Below, piece by piece: positions 11,437 to 22,260 of a stretch of DNA of 64,000 nt. Within the stretch, counting starts at the first letter, position 1; each line of letters starts with the position of its first letter. The translations under genes and the position numbers were made by a program. The notes beneath the pieces are model-generated. The model searched no databases and had not been told where the DNA came from. It worked only from the letters and a program-made list of their open reading frames with translations. This DNA is from Strongylocentrotus droebachiensis (lineage: Eukaryota > Echinodermata > Echinoidea > Camarodonta > Strongylocentrotidae): assembly GCA_035222895.1 (NCBI GenBank), contig JAVYIG010000090.1:558001-622000 (forward strand), written 5' to 3'.

Positions 11437-11929
11437 ACTTGTTATTGTTTTCAGCAAGAATGCACTTGGCAATGGAATGTTACAGGTTGCAACGTACATG
11501 TTATTCAGTCACTATCATTATTATTGTTTGAGGACAATCAGATGACTAATAGAGGAAGTTATGTAACAATAACATTACAAAATTGGTACCATATGTGGAC
11601 TTCATTTGTTTCATTAATTTAGTTACCAACAGCAAATAAATACGGTAGGCCTACAATGATTTTTTTTTAAAAACATTTTCATGACGAAATCGTATAGAGA
11701 GAGATAAAAAAAAAAAAAGAAGAAGAGGGAAATAGAGGAGTGATAGAAAGGGGAAAAAGATGGTGAAGAGAGAAGGATATGTTAATAGAGAACAGTAGAG
11801 TATGTACGTGGCTCCTAAACATCATGTCTACAATTTCAATTCAGACAAAATATATAGACCACAAAATCACAAAGAAATACAAATGCATTGAATATAGCTC
11901 AAATTGTTGATTTTCTTCTTTTCTCATTA
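11437..11929. other. Foldback interior, AT-rich
   Basis: No element recognised. A purine-rich tract (GAGAGA, AAGAAGAAG) lies at about 11695-11770. Confidence 0.4.
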
Positions 11930-12918
11930 CCAATCAATTACTTCTTGTTGTGCTTCTTGTTGCCATTTGCCCCACTCCTATCACACCCTTTTATTTTCTC
12001 TGTATTTCTTTCCATATCTCCCTCTCTCTCCTCTGTCTCCTAATGTCCCACCACTCTCTCTCTCCCCTTCTCTCGATCTTTTCCTTTCTCCCTCCTAATC
12101 TGTCTCTCCCTCTCCTTCCTCTTTCTATCCCAATCTGTCTGCCCCTCTCTATTTCTCTCTCCCAATGTCCCTTTCTCTCTATCTCTCTCTCCTCTTTATC
12201 GTTTCTCACTCCCAATCTGTCTCTCCCTTGTTGCCATTTGCCCCCTCCTATCACACCCTTTTATTTTCTCTGTATTTCTGTCCATCTCTCTCTCTCTCTC
12301 CTCTCTCTCCTAATGTCCCATCACTCTCTCTCTCTCCCCTTCTCTCGATCTTTTCCTTTCTCCCTCTCTCTCCTCTTTCTATCCCAATCTGTCTGCCCCT
12401 CTCTTTCTCTCTCTCCCAATGTCCCTTTCTCTCTCTCTCTCTCTCCTCTTTATCGTTTCTCACTCCCAATCTGTCTTTCCCTTCTCTCTCCCAATCTGTT
12501 ATCCCCTCTCTCTCTCTCTCCTCTTAATTCACCTTTCTCCCAATCTGTCTCTCCCTTCTCTCTCCCAATCTGCTTATCCCCAGCTCTCTCTCTCTCTCCT
12601 CTTTCAACGTTTCTCTCTACCAATCTGTCTCTCCCCTCTCTCTCTCCTCTTAATTCACCTTTCTCCCAATCTGTTTATCCCCTCTCTCTCCTCTTTCAAC
12701 GTTTCTCTCTCCCAATCTGTCTCTCCCCTCTCTCCCTTTCTCTCTCTCTCTCTCTCTCTCTGTCGAATTTCGAATACACATAGTACAGAGAGAATGGGAA
12801 GGGAGGAAGGACAGGATAGATAGAGAGAGATGGAAAGAAATAGAGAGAGAGAATAAAAGGGTGTGATAGGAGGGGGGGCAAATGGCAACAAGATGCACAA
12901 CAAGAAGTAATTGCTTGG
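11930..12918. repeat. Nested inverted repeat around a CT-rich minisatellite
   Basis: The ends are inverted: CAATTACTTCTTGTTGTGC at 11935-11953, then a TTGCCATTTGCCCC block and a CCTATCACACCCTTTTATT block; all recur in complement at 12845-12913. A third, direct copy of the inner blocks lies near 12229-12280. Between them is a minisatellite made of CT runs and CCCAATCTGTCTCTCCC words. The strand turns from CT-rich to GA-rich near 12770. Long serine/leucine-rich frames here (up to 277 codons at 11950-12783) reflect the CT repeat and are not taken as genes. Confidence 0.75.
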
Positions 12919-13417
12919 TACAGGCAAAATATGTTTACATAATGTATCTAGGCCTTCTATAGTATATATCAATTTTAGTCCATAAAATAGAATGAAGTGG
13001 TGTACAATTAATGTCGAGATAAAGCTGTCTAAAACAAAGCTGAACAAACCGATATACACTGATCTTCCTGGTGCTCAGCTTACTGGAAAAAAATTCGCGT
13101 CCAATATTCGCGTCTGCGTGTCCCTTTTGGGCCGACGCAGACGTATATATTTGACGTATACCTATGCAACAAATTTGTGGATTTTCACGTCGAAGACGTG
13201 AAAATCCACAAAATTGACGTATACCTATGCAAGGGTTTTATTGTCTTTTTACGTCCAAGACGTGAAGAAGAAGAAAATCTGCGTCCAATTTCACGTCTGC
13301 GTGTCCCTTTTGGGAGACGCAGACATGAATATCGGACGCAGATTTTCATGTCTGCGTGTCCCTTCAGGGCCATTGAGTACAGAAAAACGAAAAAATTACC
13401 AAGCAAAGGTATACGTC

Positions 13418-13606
13418 AAATTTGTGGATTTTCACGTCTTTGACGTGAACATCCACAAATTTGTTGCATAGGTATACGTCAAATTTGTGGATTTTCACGT
13501 CTTTGACGTGAAAATCCACAAATTTGTTGCATCGGTATACGTCAAATTTGTGGATTTTCACGTCTTTGACGTGAAAATCCACAAATTTGTTGCATAGGTA
13601 TACGTC
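13418..13606 (-). repeat. Three tandem 63 bp palindromic units, right arm
   Basis: Mirror of the left array, with the same unit order and the same private variants (the CGATGC spacer in the middle unit and the GATGTTCAC change in the inner one). The inverted fourth palindrome is at about 13150-13232. Confidence 0.88.
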
Positions 13607-13756
13607 AAATTTTGCGTTTGCGTGTCCCTTAGGAGCCACCATACAACACAGTGTCTGAACAGTTCGTTTTGCAATTAGTTTTGTTTTTAAGAAATCGCAC
13701 TCACATGCTGCATCAAGTTACTGCATACGTTACGTTCCGCAGCTTGCGTCAGGCAA

Positions 13757-13960
13757 ATGAGTTTAGTTTCAGCTTTATTGTCTCATATTTAACAAATATT
13801 TCATGTTTTACAATGATTTTACAAAATAAATAGTACATAATAACACGAATTCTATTTTTATACAGAGTAAGTTTCTTATATAAATTTGATCGATGCATTA
13901 AAACTAAAAGACTAAAAAAAGAAGACTGAAATATGGAGGGGTTTATGGTGAAAACCATGC
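13757..13960 (-). mobile_element. LINE 3' end remnant
   Basis: On the complement the tract ends ACAATAAAGCTGAAACTAAA, a typical CR1-type LINE tail, preceded by AT-rich sequence with AATAAA-like words. No coding part is preserved. Confidence 0.4.
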
Positions 13961-14035
13961 TTGTAAGTTATAGGCCAAAAGCGTATAGTTAATTTTACAA
14001 TAGGCTTTTAACAAAGAGGGAAAGAGCAATTAAAG

Positions 14036-14220
14036 CGGAACTGCACTACTTGCAACCTCTATATAGCAAAAATAGCCTAAACGGTACCCGTTGGCCCCCC
14101 AGGATCCCAATTATTTGATGTTAATTTATTGAGAGCTGATTTGATGTGATAACCACCTTCAGTGACCATGCAGGGAGGTTTAATCCATCTTGGCCAAACT
14201 AGTGCAGACAGGCTTTAATG
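14036..14220 (+). repeat. Dispersed repeat, copy outside the foldback element
   Basis: Partner of 10945-11138, in the same orientation, diverged by substitutions and small gaps. Confidence 0.6.
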
Positions 14221-14559
14221 TCAATCACTGTAATATGATTTTTTTTTTTAAAGGCATTGTTAGAGTTTTTTTCATTATAATACTGTAGCAAATTACATTA
14301 TACATGTATAAGTAAATATGCATTACCGGTAAGAACTTGGATCACCTGTATAAATATTGTTTACCTAAACGCCTAATTGGCAACAGCTACAAGTGACGCT
14401 TCTTGTACAACGAGCATGACGCTGTCTGGCGGAGGCTCAACAAATTGTGCCAATCGACATACCTCTTCAGTGTTGATCATGCCCATCAAAAATGGCTACA
14501 TGAGCTACAGGAGCACAGAGACACGTTTCACTCCTCCATCAAAATGATGAAGAGAGAAG

Positions 14560-14605
<46 letters not shown>

Positions 14606-15057
14606 AAGAGAAAGGGGGACTGCAACGTAAAAACAAGATGGCCGCACCCATTCTACACCCTCACCCACTCAAAAGATTTGTTTTCTTACACATTTCGTTC
14701 GCCTTAAACTAACGGTGTCTTCTAGACACATGTGTCCCCTTAAAGGCCGATCCAAAGCTACGCCGCTGTTTTTTTTTAAATAAGCTGACATCCCCTTAGG
14801 CCTCTGTTAAAGAATAAAGCCATGGAACTGCTTAGTATGTTTTAAAAATAAGTGAAGAAAACAACTATTTTCGGAGGTGATAATCGGTAAGGGTGTTCCA
14901 GGGAACGGATCAGTGGGTGGATATCTCCAAGCTATAAACGTGGGTTTGGAGACGATACAAGGTGGTATCAGTACTCATAATCCCCAATCAGTGCGCACTT
15001 ATGGAACTAGATCCTTTATCCTTTGAAAAGAAAGATATATGGGTACGAAGCTAGATA
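14221..15057. other. Unassigned sequence with a GA microsatellite
   Basis: GA repeat at about 14567-14600. The adjoining 75-codon frame (14403-14630) runs into it and has no family similarity I can name. Confidence 0.4.
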
Positions 15058-15234
15058 AGGCTTAAACATAAAATATGTTGTATTGCCCTTTTTAAACCGA
15101 TTTTTTGAAAAAAAAAGCACTTAAAAGAGGGAGTAAAAAATATTAAAAAGTATTTTAAAAAAAAGGTTTCTGACATACCGACCCATGTTTTGGCACCTAA
15201 AGGGCAATACAACATCTTTTTATTTTTTAGGCCT
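15058..15234. mobile_element. Hairpin MITE, 177 bp
   Basis: The left end AGGCTTAAACATAAAATATG and the adjoining TTGTATTGCCCTTT are mirrored at the right end (AAAGGGCAATACAA, then TTTTTTAGGCCT). Short interior, no coding capacity. Confidence 0.65.
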
Positions 15235-15261
15235 AAAATGTACTCTTGATTTGATGTGGAG

Positions 15262-15450
15262 TTTTCGTTGTATTCACTAGGCTCTCGTTCCAAGGGTTTA
15301 GGGGGTTCGAAGCCCAACCCGGCACCAATGTCCATTGGAAGGACAGTAATCCACATTTGCCCTCTCCAGCCATGCAGGTGTGAATGGGTACCTAGCAATG
15401 GCTATGATAATAATAATTACAGGGCACACCGGAAGAGCAGTATTAACACT
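15262..15450 (+). mobile_element. SINE-like sequence
   Basis: A B-box-like GGTTCGAAGCC at about 15308 lies upstream of a block containing GGTGTGAATGGGTACCTAGC. The complement of that block shares the GTACCCATT..CACCTG module with SINE-like copies at 24505-24720 and 28600-28803. It ends in a TAATAATAATT tail. Confidence 0.5.
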
Positions 15451-16546
15451 TAAAGATATTAATGCATGGGTATATAGTCGTTCGTGAAACCAGTGCAGGC
15501 AAGTTGGCGATCACTACATAGCACTGAGCCAATGGGTATTACGCTCCTGTGCGGAAAAGGTTGTGCTGTCCTCTATATACCCACGATTGAGCAACTTTAA
15601 TGAAGCTACCCTGGGTAAATAAGACCATCTTTTGAAATTAATTATCAATTTCATTATTTGCTCTTTTCGGAAAATTCTTGAATAGGAGCATCCGTGCTAT
15701 AGACATGTTGGAAAATGTGCTTTACTCTCTGCACGTCCCTCACATGTTATATTTACTCTCGATTTTAGCTCATGTTGATATTGTCGTCCTTTACTATCGT
15801 CTTCAATTACCGGTGTCGCAGCTTCTCCCATTTGAATCTAGCGTTTATAACTATGGATAACGATATTAACATTAGCATACTGATCCGATTCATGAAGAGT
15901 AAACTACAAATTTACTTGTAGTTTAATCTTAAATCTTTAGATAAATGCGTATAGAGGATACAAGAAATGGGAAATGGCAAATCCTTCTATCAACCTACTT
16001 GTATTTTCGGCACTTATTTTTAATACCTGTCTCCACCTCTTTAACAACGAGTGTAGGAAACAATTTATATCCACAGTCCACGCCGCAATATTGTACTTGA
16101 TTTTGAACTACTGTTATAAACGCATGTCTTGTATCATATGAAATGCTTTATATCATTCTACAATGGAAACTCTTTTTCTCTAATAGGTAGCTTCTTTACA
16201 CGTGTTGCAAAATGATGGATGTCTATACTTACAAATCCTCTAATGGCAAAGCCGAGAAGTACCTAAGTGCTTAGTTTGTATTCTTTGTAAAGCCATAATA
16301 TGCGTCTGTAACATGCCGACTAAATACACCTTCACTTTAAATCGCAATCCCATTGTTGAAACAGAAAAGCAGTATTAACATATACAGATAGAAAGAGTGG
16401 AATGAGTTGAAAGCAAGATGAGAGTGGCATTAAACGTTTTATAAGGCATCATTTACTTCATGTCCTTTTATACAAGGCGCCTTCTTCAAGATGTCCTTTC
16501 ACTACAGAATCTTTAAATCTCTTCTAATACGCTTTCTCTTTGACTT
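15451..16546. other. Unassigned AT-rich sequence
   Basis: A weak inverted pair (GGGTATATAG near 15469 and CTATATACCC near 15574) may bound a small element. No gene seen. Confidence 0.35.
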
Positions 16547-16705
16547 TCCTAGCCAATCTTTCTCTCTTTCTCTCTCGCTCCATTTTTCTCTCTTCCTCTC
16601 TCTCGCTCCATTTTCTCTCTTTCTCTCTGTTGCCACTTTTTTCTTTTTTTCTCTCTCTCACTCTCAATCTCTCTTTCTCTCTATTATCACCCTTTTCCCC
16701 CTTTC
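16547..16705 (+). repeat. CT-rich low-complexity tract
   Basis: Degenerate CT/TTTCTC repeats. Reading frames through it are phenylalanine/serine/leucine-rich and not credible genes. Confidence 0.8.
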
Positions 16706-16752
16706 AAATAACGCCTATTTCTTTCAGTTACAAAGTACTCAACATATTATAA

Positions 16753-17091
16753 AAATAATACACAGCAGTGAGGGCATTAGTAAGAATCACCCACACAAGG
16801 TACGTTTGGTCTAACACGCCCGATATAATAGCCGAGGGTGTTTGGACTGTTTTGAAGGTACCGAGTGTGGGTAATTTTACTAATACCCACACAAAATGAT
16901 GTGCATTATTTGTTTTATAAGATTATGTTTTATTTGGTTTATAAGAGATTATGTTTTATTTGTTTTATAAAATGATGTTTTATAACATGATTTTACTAAT
17001 GACCGGTCATTATCATTTGATAGTGACCGGTCTTTATCCAAATTATGTGTTAGGCATTTGATTAGGATCCACGTCATCATCTTATAACGCT
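16753..17091 (+). mobile_element. Hairpin-rich repeat, copy A
   Basis: Matches 18979-19332 in order and orientation. Shared blocks are GCAGTGAGGGCATTAGTAAG, ACCCACACAAGGTAC, AGTCTAACACGCCC-like words, GGACTGTTTTGAAGG-like words and CTAATGACCGGTCAT. The internal pair AGTAAGAATCACCCACAC and GTGTGGGTAATTTTACT folds back. Confidence 0.7.
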
Positions 17092-18528
17092 TCTTATTAT
17101 GGACCGTGTGATGCACTTAGACAAAAGAACAGGGCCATTAGTTGATCAAGGCCCACTAAAACCATTTACCATTGCCAGCAAAATGGAATCTTTTTATTCG
17201 CAACTTCAGATTCTGACAAGGCACCAAAACATCTATCCAACACAAATTAAGGGAATGAAAAGATAAAGATTTACACGATTTTTAGATAGATATCCAATCG
17301 AGAAAGAAGATTCACACGTCCTAACATCAAATAAAGGCAAGAGTTTAATTGTGTAGGCTTCTGGAAGATTGAATCGAGAGGGGGTGGTGAAATACTAATC
17401 AATGGCGAAGTGTTAGTCCACCAATCGAAGTGCCACTGGACTTACTCGAAAAAAAAAATCAAATGCGAATTTACAGGCTACTGGTTGGGGGGGGGGGTTC
17501 GGGATGTACTCTCGGTTTATTTTTTTACTTGTTCCTATTCCGGCCTTTGCACCCCCTTTCTCTCTTTAATGTCTCTCATTTTATATCTTTTTATGTTAAC
17601 CTACTCAAGGTGGAGGGGGGGGGGGCACGTACCTGCCCCATCCATATGTTGCAATGCTACTAAAAATGATGCTATAATAATTGATAATGAAAACGATGGC
17701 GATGATAATGCAGTAATGTAATACCATATAAATTTAGGCAAGTGTAAACCGGAAAAGATGTTAGTGCATGTACATTTTAGAGACAAAATCATGTCCAGGC
17801 TATGTATAGAGCATAAGAAGTCAAAATCAAAGTCTTGTATAATGGATATAACTATAGGCTCTTCAGCTGGCAAACGATGAAGAGATTCAAGTAAAGTGGG
17901 GATACCATATGATCTTCAGGAATGGCGTAGCATTGGTACATAAATGTTGGTGTTTGTTTGTTTGTTTGTTTGTTTGTTTGTTGTTGTGTTGTTGTTTTTT
18001 TTTTTTGGGGGGGGGGGGTCGTAGATCGATAACAGGGGGGTGAACAAGACCTACAATTTGTTGCGGGGTGTGGAAGGAGGATGGGGCGTTTCATCTTCTC
18101 TTACGGTTTTTTTTCTTTCAAACTCTATCTTTGAACACAAACAAGCTAGCTATACATTAATTAACAACAGCAATAACAACAGCAAAAAACAAACAATCTA
18201 TCAATAAATTGATTAACAGCAACAATAACAAGACCAGAAACACCAAAACAAAACAATAACAAAATATCAGCAACCAATCGTCAGTGAGTTTCAATGAAGA
18301 CGTCATAGACTGGTGTTCTTGCTTGAACCCTGCTTGCTCGGCTCAAACGTATCATTTCTCTATAATAGAGAATTTATAAAGTTGGTAACGTACATGTCCT
18401 TCAAACAGCGATTATTCCATCAGCCAGCATATCCGCTAAACATTCCATCAACAAAATGATCCTTTTCAATGAATTAATTTCCTATATTTTATTTACCAAG
18501 AAATGTTGTTTTCTATTTGTTGATACTT
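17092..18528. other. Unassigned sequence with G runs and a TTTG microsatellite
   Basis: Contains G runs near 17488, 17617 and 18007 and a TTTG repeat at about 17945-17982. Frames crossing these are low-complexity. No gene recognised. Confidence 0.4.
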
Positions 18529-18929
18529 ATAAAGCCTCGGCCCACTATTTATGATAACACGCCTTTTCACCTGCTTTCCAATTTGAACTATGTTTTCATT
18601 AAACAGGATTACGCACTCACGCCTACAGCGTATTTTCTTTTTTCCTCCTGGATAACAATATTGTCAAGTTTAATCTCTTTCTTTAAATATATACTGATAT
18701 AGAATTTAAACATTGTTTGACATCTTGTTTGCGCAAAATGGCAAATAAATGTTACTGGATTTTAAGCCACGGCCCATAACACACCATTTCACCTGCTTTC
18801 CCGTTTGAACTCATAATGTATCCATGTTCTCATTAAACAGGATTACAGACTCACGCCTACAAAATGTTTTTTCCCCTGGATAAACATTATTGTTAACTTT
18901 AATCACTTTCTTGAAATATATACTGATGT
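18529..18929 (+). repeat. Diverged tandem duplication
   Basis: 18529-18702 and 18760-18929 share, in order, CGGCCCA, TTTCACCTGCTTTCC, TTTGAACT, ATTAAACAGGATTAC, ACTCACGCCTACA, CCTGGATAA and AAATATATACTGAT. No protein similarity. Confidence 0.7.
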
Positions 18930-18978
18930 TCGTGTATAATGGCAAATGAATGTATCGATATAGTGGCGGATTGTATAC

Positions 18979-19332
18979 AAATAATACACCGCAGTGAGGG
19001 CATTAGTAAGAATTACCCACACAAGGTACTTTGGAACAGTCTAACACGCCCAAGGCGAGAGCCGAGTGTGTTTGGACTGTTTCGAAGGCACCGAGTGTGG
19101 ATAATTTTACTAATGCCCGAACAAAATTATGTGTATGATTTGTTTCATAAGATTATATTTTCTTTTGTTTTATAAAATGATGTTTTATAACATAATTTTA
19201 CTAATGACCGGTCATAAGTATTTGCTAATGACCGGTCATTAGTAAACTTATGTGTTAGGCAAAATAAATGCCTGGTCAAGTGTACGCTCTCAACCAATCA
19301 TTTGATTAGGATCCGTTTCTTCATCTTTTAAC
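18979..19332 (+). mobile_element. Hairpin-rich repeat, copy B
   Basis: Second copy of 16753-17091, somewhat longer. Contains a perfect 18-base palindrome CTAATGACCGGTCATTAG at 19225-19242, preceded by a partial copy at 19201-19215. Confidence 0.7.
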
Positions 19333-20799
19333 ACACACTTTCGTAAATAAAGAAATTGTAGGACATTGATTTAACGATGACGAACAATGATGACTTGGAG
19401 CTTTATCAATTAGCATGTGAATGATAACTACATCATATATGCATTTCTTAAAGATCCAATCTTTTGTTTTCTTTGCACTGTCGAATCATTTTCAACGTGT
19501 TAATTACATGAGGAGAAAATGCGCATACATTCAGTCATGGTCAAAAATTATACAGATATATATTGCGGACACTTTTGCCAAAGAAAACCAATTTTCATCA
19601 CAGTTGGCTGGAATGAGTCGCTATACACACAAAGATGGTAGACGTTTAATTTCATTTATTTTAAGTGACAGTTCCAATTGATAGTAAATCCTCTACTGTC
19701 TCATTTTAATCCCGTTGAAGGTCGCCCCTAAACTTACCAATCAAGCAAATGTATATTAATGAGCCACTACTTCTTACTCCCACTGCGAGAAAAAGAAACG
19801 TCTCGTTTATTTAATTTAATATTTGTAACCATCTATTCACGTATTTTCATTTTCTTCTTACTCCGTCTAAGGACTGATACAGCTTATCGTCTTGCAAAAG
19901 TAAACCGCATGATTGAGAACAAGCCAAACTTGGACAACATAAATGGAAACGAAAGAAAATAAAGCGCGCGAAAGCAACTGGCTCTTTTAAAGTATGTCTT
20001 TATTCACTCTTATTCTTCGATAGAGTAGTACTAATCAGCTCCTTAAGCATTGTTTTCCTGAAATCTGATATGAACTTGACCTAAAAAAAAGAAAGATATC
20101 AAACGTGCATCTAAATTAGACAGGTAGTGGAAAAAGGGGGGGGGGGAATGGTGAAGAGACATAAAACACAACTGCATTGAAAGTAAAAAAGAGAGAGAGA
20201 GAAAAAAAAAAGACGGGTAGACATATATAACCTTCCGGGACTGATGTAATCTCCAAATTATATCCGATTCTTGCCCAAGGGAGATGACGAAAAAAGGAAA
20301 CCTCTGGCTATGCTGATAAGAGCAACCTTTCCAATACATTATCGCTAATTAAGACATCTAGCAGAAAGGTATATGAACCCCTTAAAGTAATCAACAGCAT
20401 CCACGAAGATCAGATGAGAATTAACCATAAGACAAGGTGACTTTCTTAGCCTTTTCTCGAGGAATTCCCTTGATGCGGCCTTTGTGACATGTGCGGTTTG
20501 GCACCACGTCATCAGTGTGATTGAAACAGTAGTTCTTATTCTTCCGAAAGGGACAAAATGTACAATCAGGATATTTGTATGATATTGTCTTCATAAGGTC
20601 AAGGCCATTCCATAAATTAATGAAAAGAGCTGAGATGAATAATGCAGGATCCTAATAATTATATTAATGAACCTCTTTATTCCGGGTTTACTCTGACTTG
20701 TAGTCTTCACTATTAAGGGTAAGGCCGTCAACTTCAACTCTCATAATATGAACATCAAGAAAGGTTCATATATTAAATATACCAGTCATTCAGTGATAA
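19333..20799. other. Unassigned AT-rich sequence
   Basis: No supported gene. A G run and GA-rich tract lie at about 20135-20215. Confidence 0.4.
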
Positions 20800-21660
20800 A
20801 TTCCGGAAGATTCTTTTACGATAAACTACTCCCCCAAAAAATATTAATGAGTTTGTACAATACCCTAATCTTGCCACTTTTTTCATATGCTGTCTTAGCT
20901 TGGGGTGGATGTTTCATAAATAACGAACCGTTTGCAGGTTTTACAGAAAAAGGCTGTTCGTGCAATAACAAACCTTCCATATCTTGCACATACTGCACCC
21001 TTGTATAAACGCTTGAATATTTTGAATGTGAAATCTCTATATTATATGCAACTTGCTCAATTTACGTTTGTTTTCAAGAAATATCAGCTGCCATGTATTT
21101 TTAATGAGATGTTCATTGTTAATGCTGAAAATCACTCTTATGTAACAAGAAGTTCAAATAAATTTCATTTGCCCTTTTCTTCAAAGGAACGTTTATTTTA
21201 GTGGACCATCACTATGGAATTTACTTCCCAATGATATTGTCAGCTGCTTATCACTTTATTCTCTCAAGTCAAAGTTGAAACAATATGTGATCTCGTATCC
21301 AACTCTTAAGATTTAGTTTGTACGGCGTTTCTTTCTATTTTTCTTATTATTTCTTTCCTGTTTATTATTCATTTCCTCTATATATTTTTTTTCTTGGTAC
21401 CACCAACCCACTACTACTCACCACACACATAGATTTGCATGTAATATCTATATATGTTTTTGTATGTGTTATTGTTTAATTAAAGAAAAACTATCGTATT
21501 TTGATATTGTAATTTTAAGCAGGGGATGATCCCCGAAAAACCTCTGTGGGTTTTGATCACCCCCTCTGCAGGTTCATCTTTTGTTGTAATGCTTTTATAT
21601 TTGATTGTAATTTATACTGTCTTTTCTGAATCTGTGGAAATAAATGAAATTGAAATTGAA
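20800..21660 (+). mobile_element. CR1/L2-like LINE, 3' end (5' truncated, broken)
   Basis: Translates to the C-terminal part of a LINE reverse transcriptase protein: KLLPQKILMSLYNTLILPLF and YAVLAWGG, then QVLQKKAVRAITNLPYLAHT, then FSGPSLWNLLPNDIV and SLKSKLKQYV, with a stop at about 21315. The reading frame shifts near 20930 and again near 21195, so it is a dead copy. A 3' UTR of about 345 bases follows and ends in AAATGAAATTGAAATTGAA at 21642-21660, the short tandem tail usual for this group. The polymerase core and endonuclease are missing, as in typical 5'-truncated insertions. Confidence 0.85.
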
Positions 21661-22110
21661 TGCCTGGACTTGTTTTCCAACTTTTTTCAGGATGAGGTTT
21701 ACCGAATGATATATATATAAGATCAGTATACTTTACAGTTCTCTGCGATTATCGTTGGATCTATCATGAGAAAACCAAAACAAATAGTCACGGGGACTCC
21801 TTTATTTTATGGCCAGGTTATCATGTGATATTAAAAAAAAAAAAAAATCCTGATAAGAACCCTTATCCGCAGTGACGCACGATGAATACTTTTTTATGCT
21901 TTTTCTTTAATTTCTATTTCTGCTTTCTTTTTGCTTTCAGCCATTCAGAAATAGCCTTTTCCATGTTTTAAAAAATTGTGAAACTTCCAGTTTCAGCGTG
22001 ACATGAGCATGATGTCCTCGTGGATCGTTGTGTCATACCGCATGCCCACTTTCACTATTTTTCTAGGGGGAGTACTTAAGCTCTATCCTGCTTCCAAGAA
22101 GCGTGACATG
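21661..22110. other. Unassigned sequence
   Basis: Nothing recognised apart from an A run near 21832-21847. Confidence 0.35.
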
Positions 22111-22260
22111 ATACTTGCCACGTGACGTGGCGAAGTGCGCGAGTAGCGTTAAACACGTGTGGCTCGTGACGTTGAGATCACGTGATGTCCCCGTTCTGTC
22201 CACTCACAACCCTCCTGCTTTGTCCATTGACAGCGATTCTACGACACGTGATATACGGCG
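22111..22260. promoter_or_regulatory. Cluster of CACGTG (E-box/G-box) sites
   Basis: Perfect CACGTG palindromes at 22119, 22154, 22179 and 22245, with several further CGTGAC words. Four such hexamers in 132 bases is far above chance. They are known binding sites of bHLH-zip factors (USF, MITF/TFE, MYC/MAX). No flanking gene start is recognised, so the function is inferred. A repeat rich in CACG words is the alternative. Confidence 0.4.

Larger units (their letters stand above)
9766..13643. mobile_element. Foldback element with about 600 bp near-identical inverted arms
   Basis: The left end TATGGTGGCTCCTAAGGGAC is mirrored exactly at the right end (13624-13643). The arms (about 9766-10364 and 13047-13643) are inverted copies; reading both, I count about three differences over some 580 bases. 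The word CAACAC flanks both ends (9760-9765 and 13644-13649), consistent with a 6 bp target duplication. The arms consist of repeated modules: a 63 bp palindromic unit and several GGGACACGCAGAC words. The 2.7 kb interior holds no transposase, only other repeats, so the element is non-autonomous. Its organisation resembles foldback elements such as the sea urchin TU class, but I do not recognise its termini. Confidence 0.85.

Noticed and set aside
11950-12783. 277-codon open frame, the second longest in the window
   Set aside because: Entirely serine/leucine/proline repeats encoded by a CT minisatellite, with overlapping long frames in other phases and on the other strand.
9766-13643. Polinton-type origin suggested by a 6 bp target duplication and long inverted arms
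   Set aside because: Termini do not start with AG, the element is under 4 kb, and nothing resembling polymerase, integrase or capsid genes is present.
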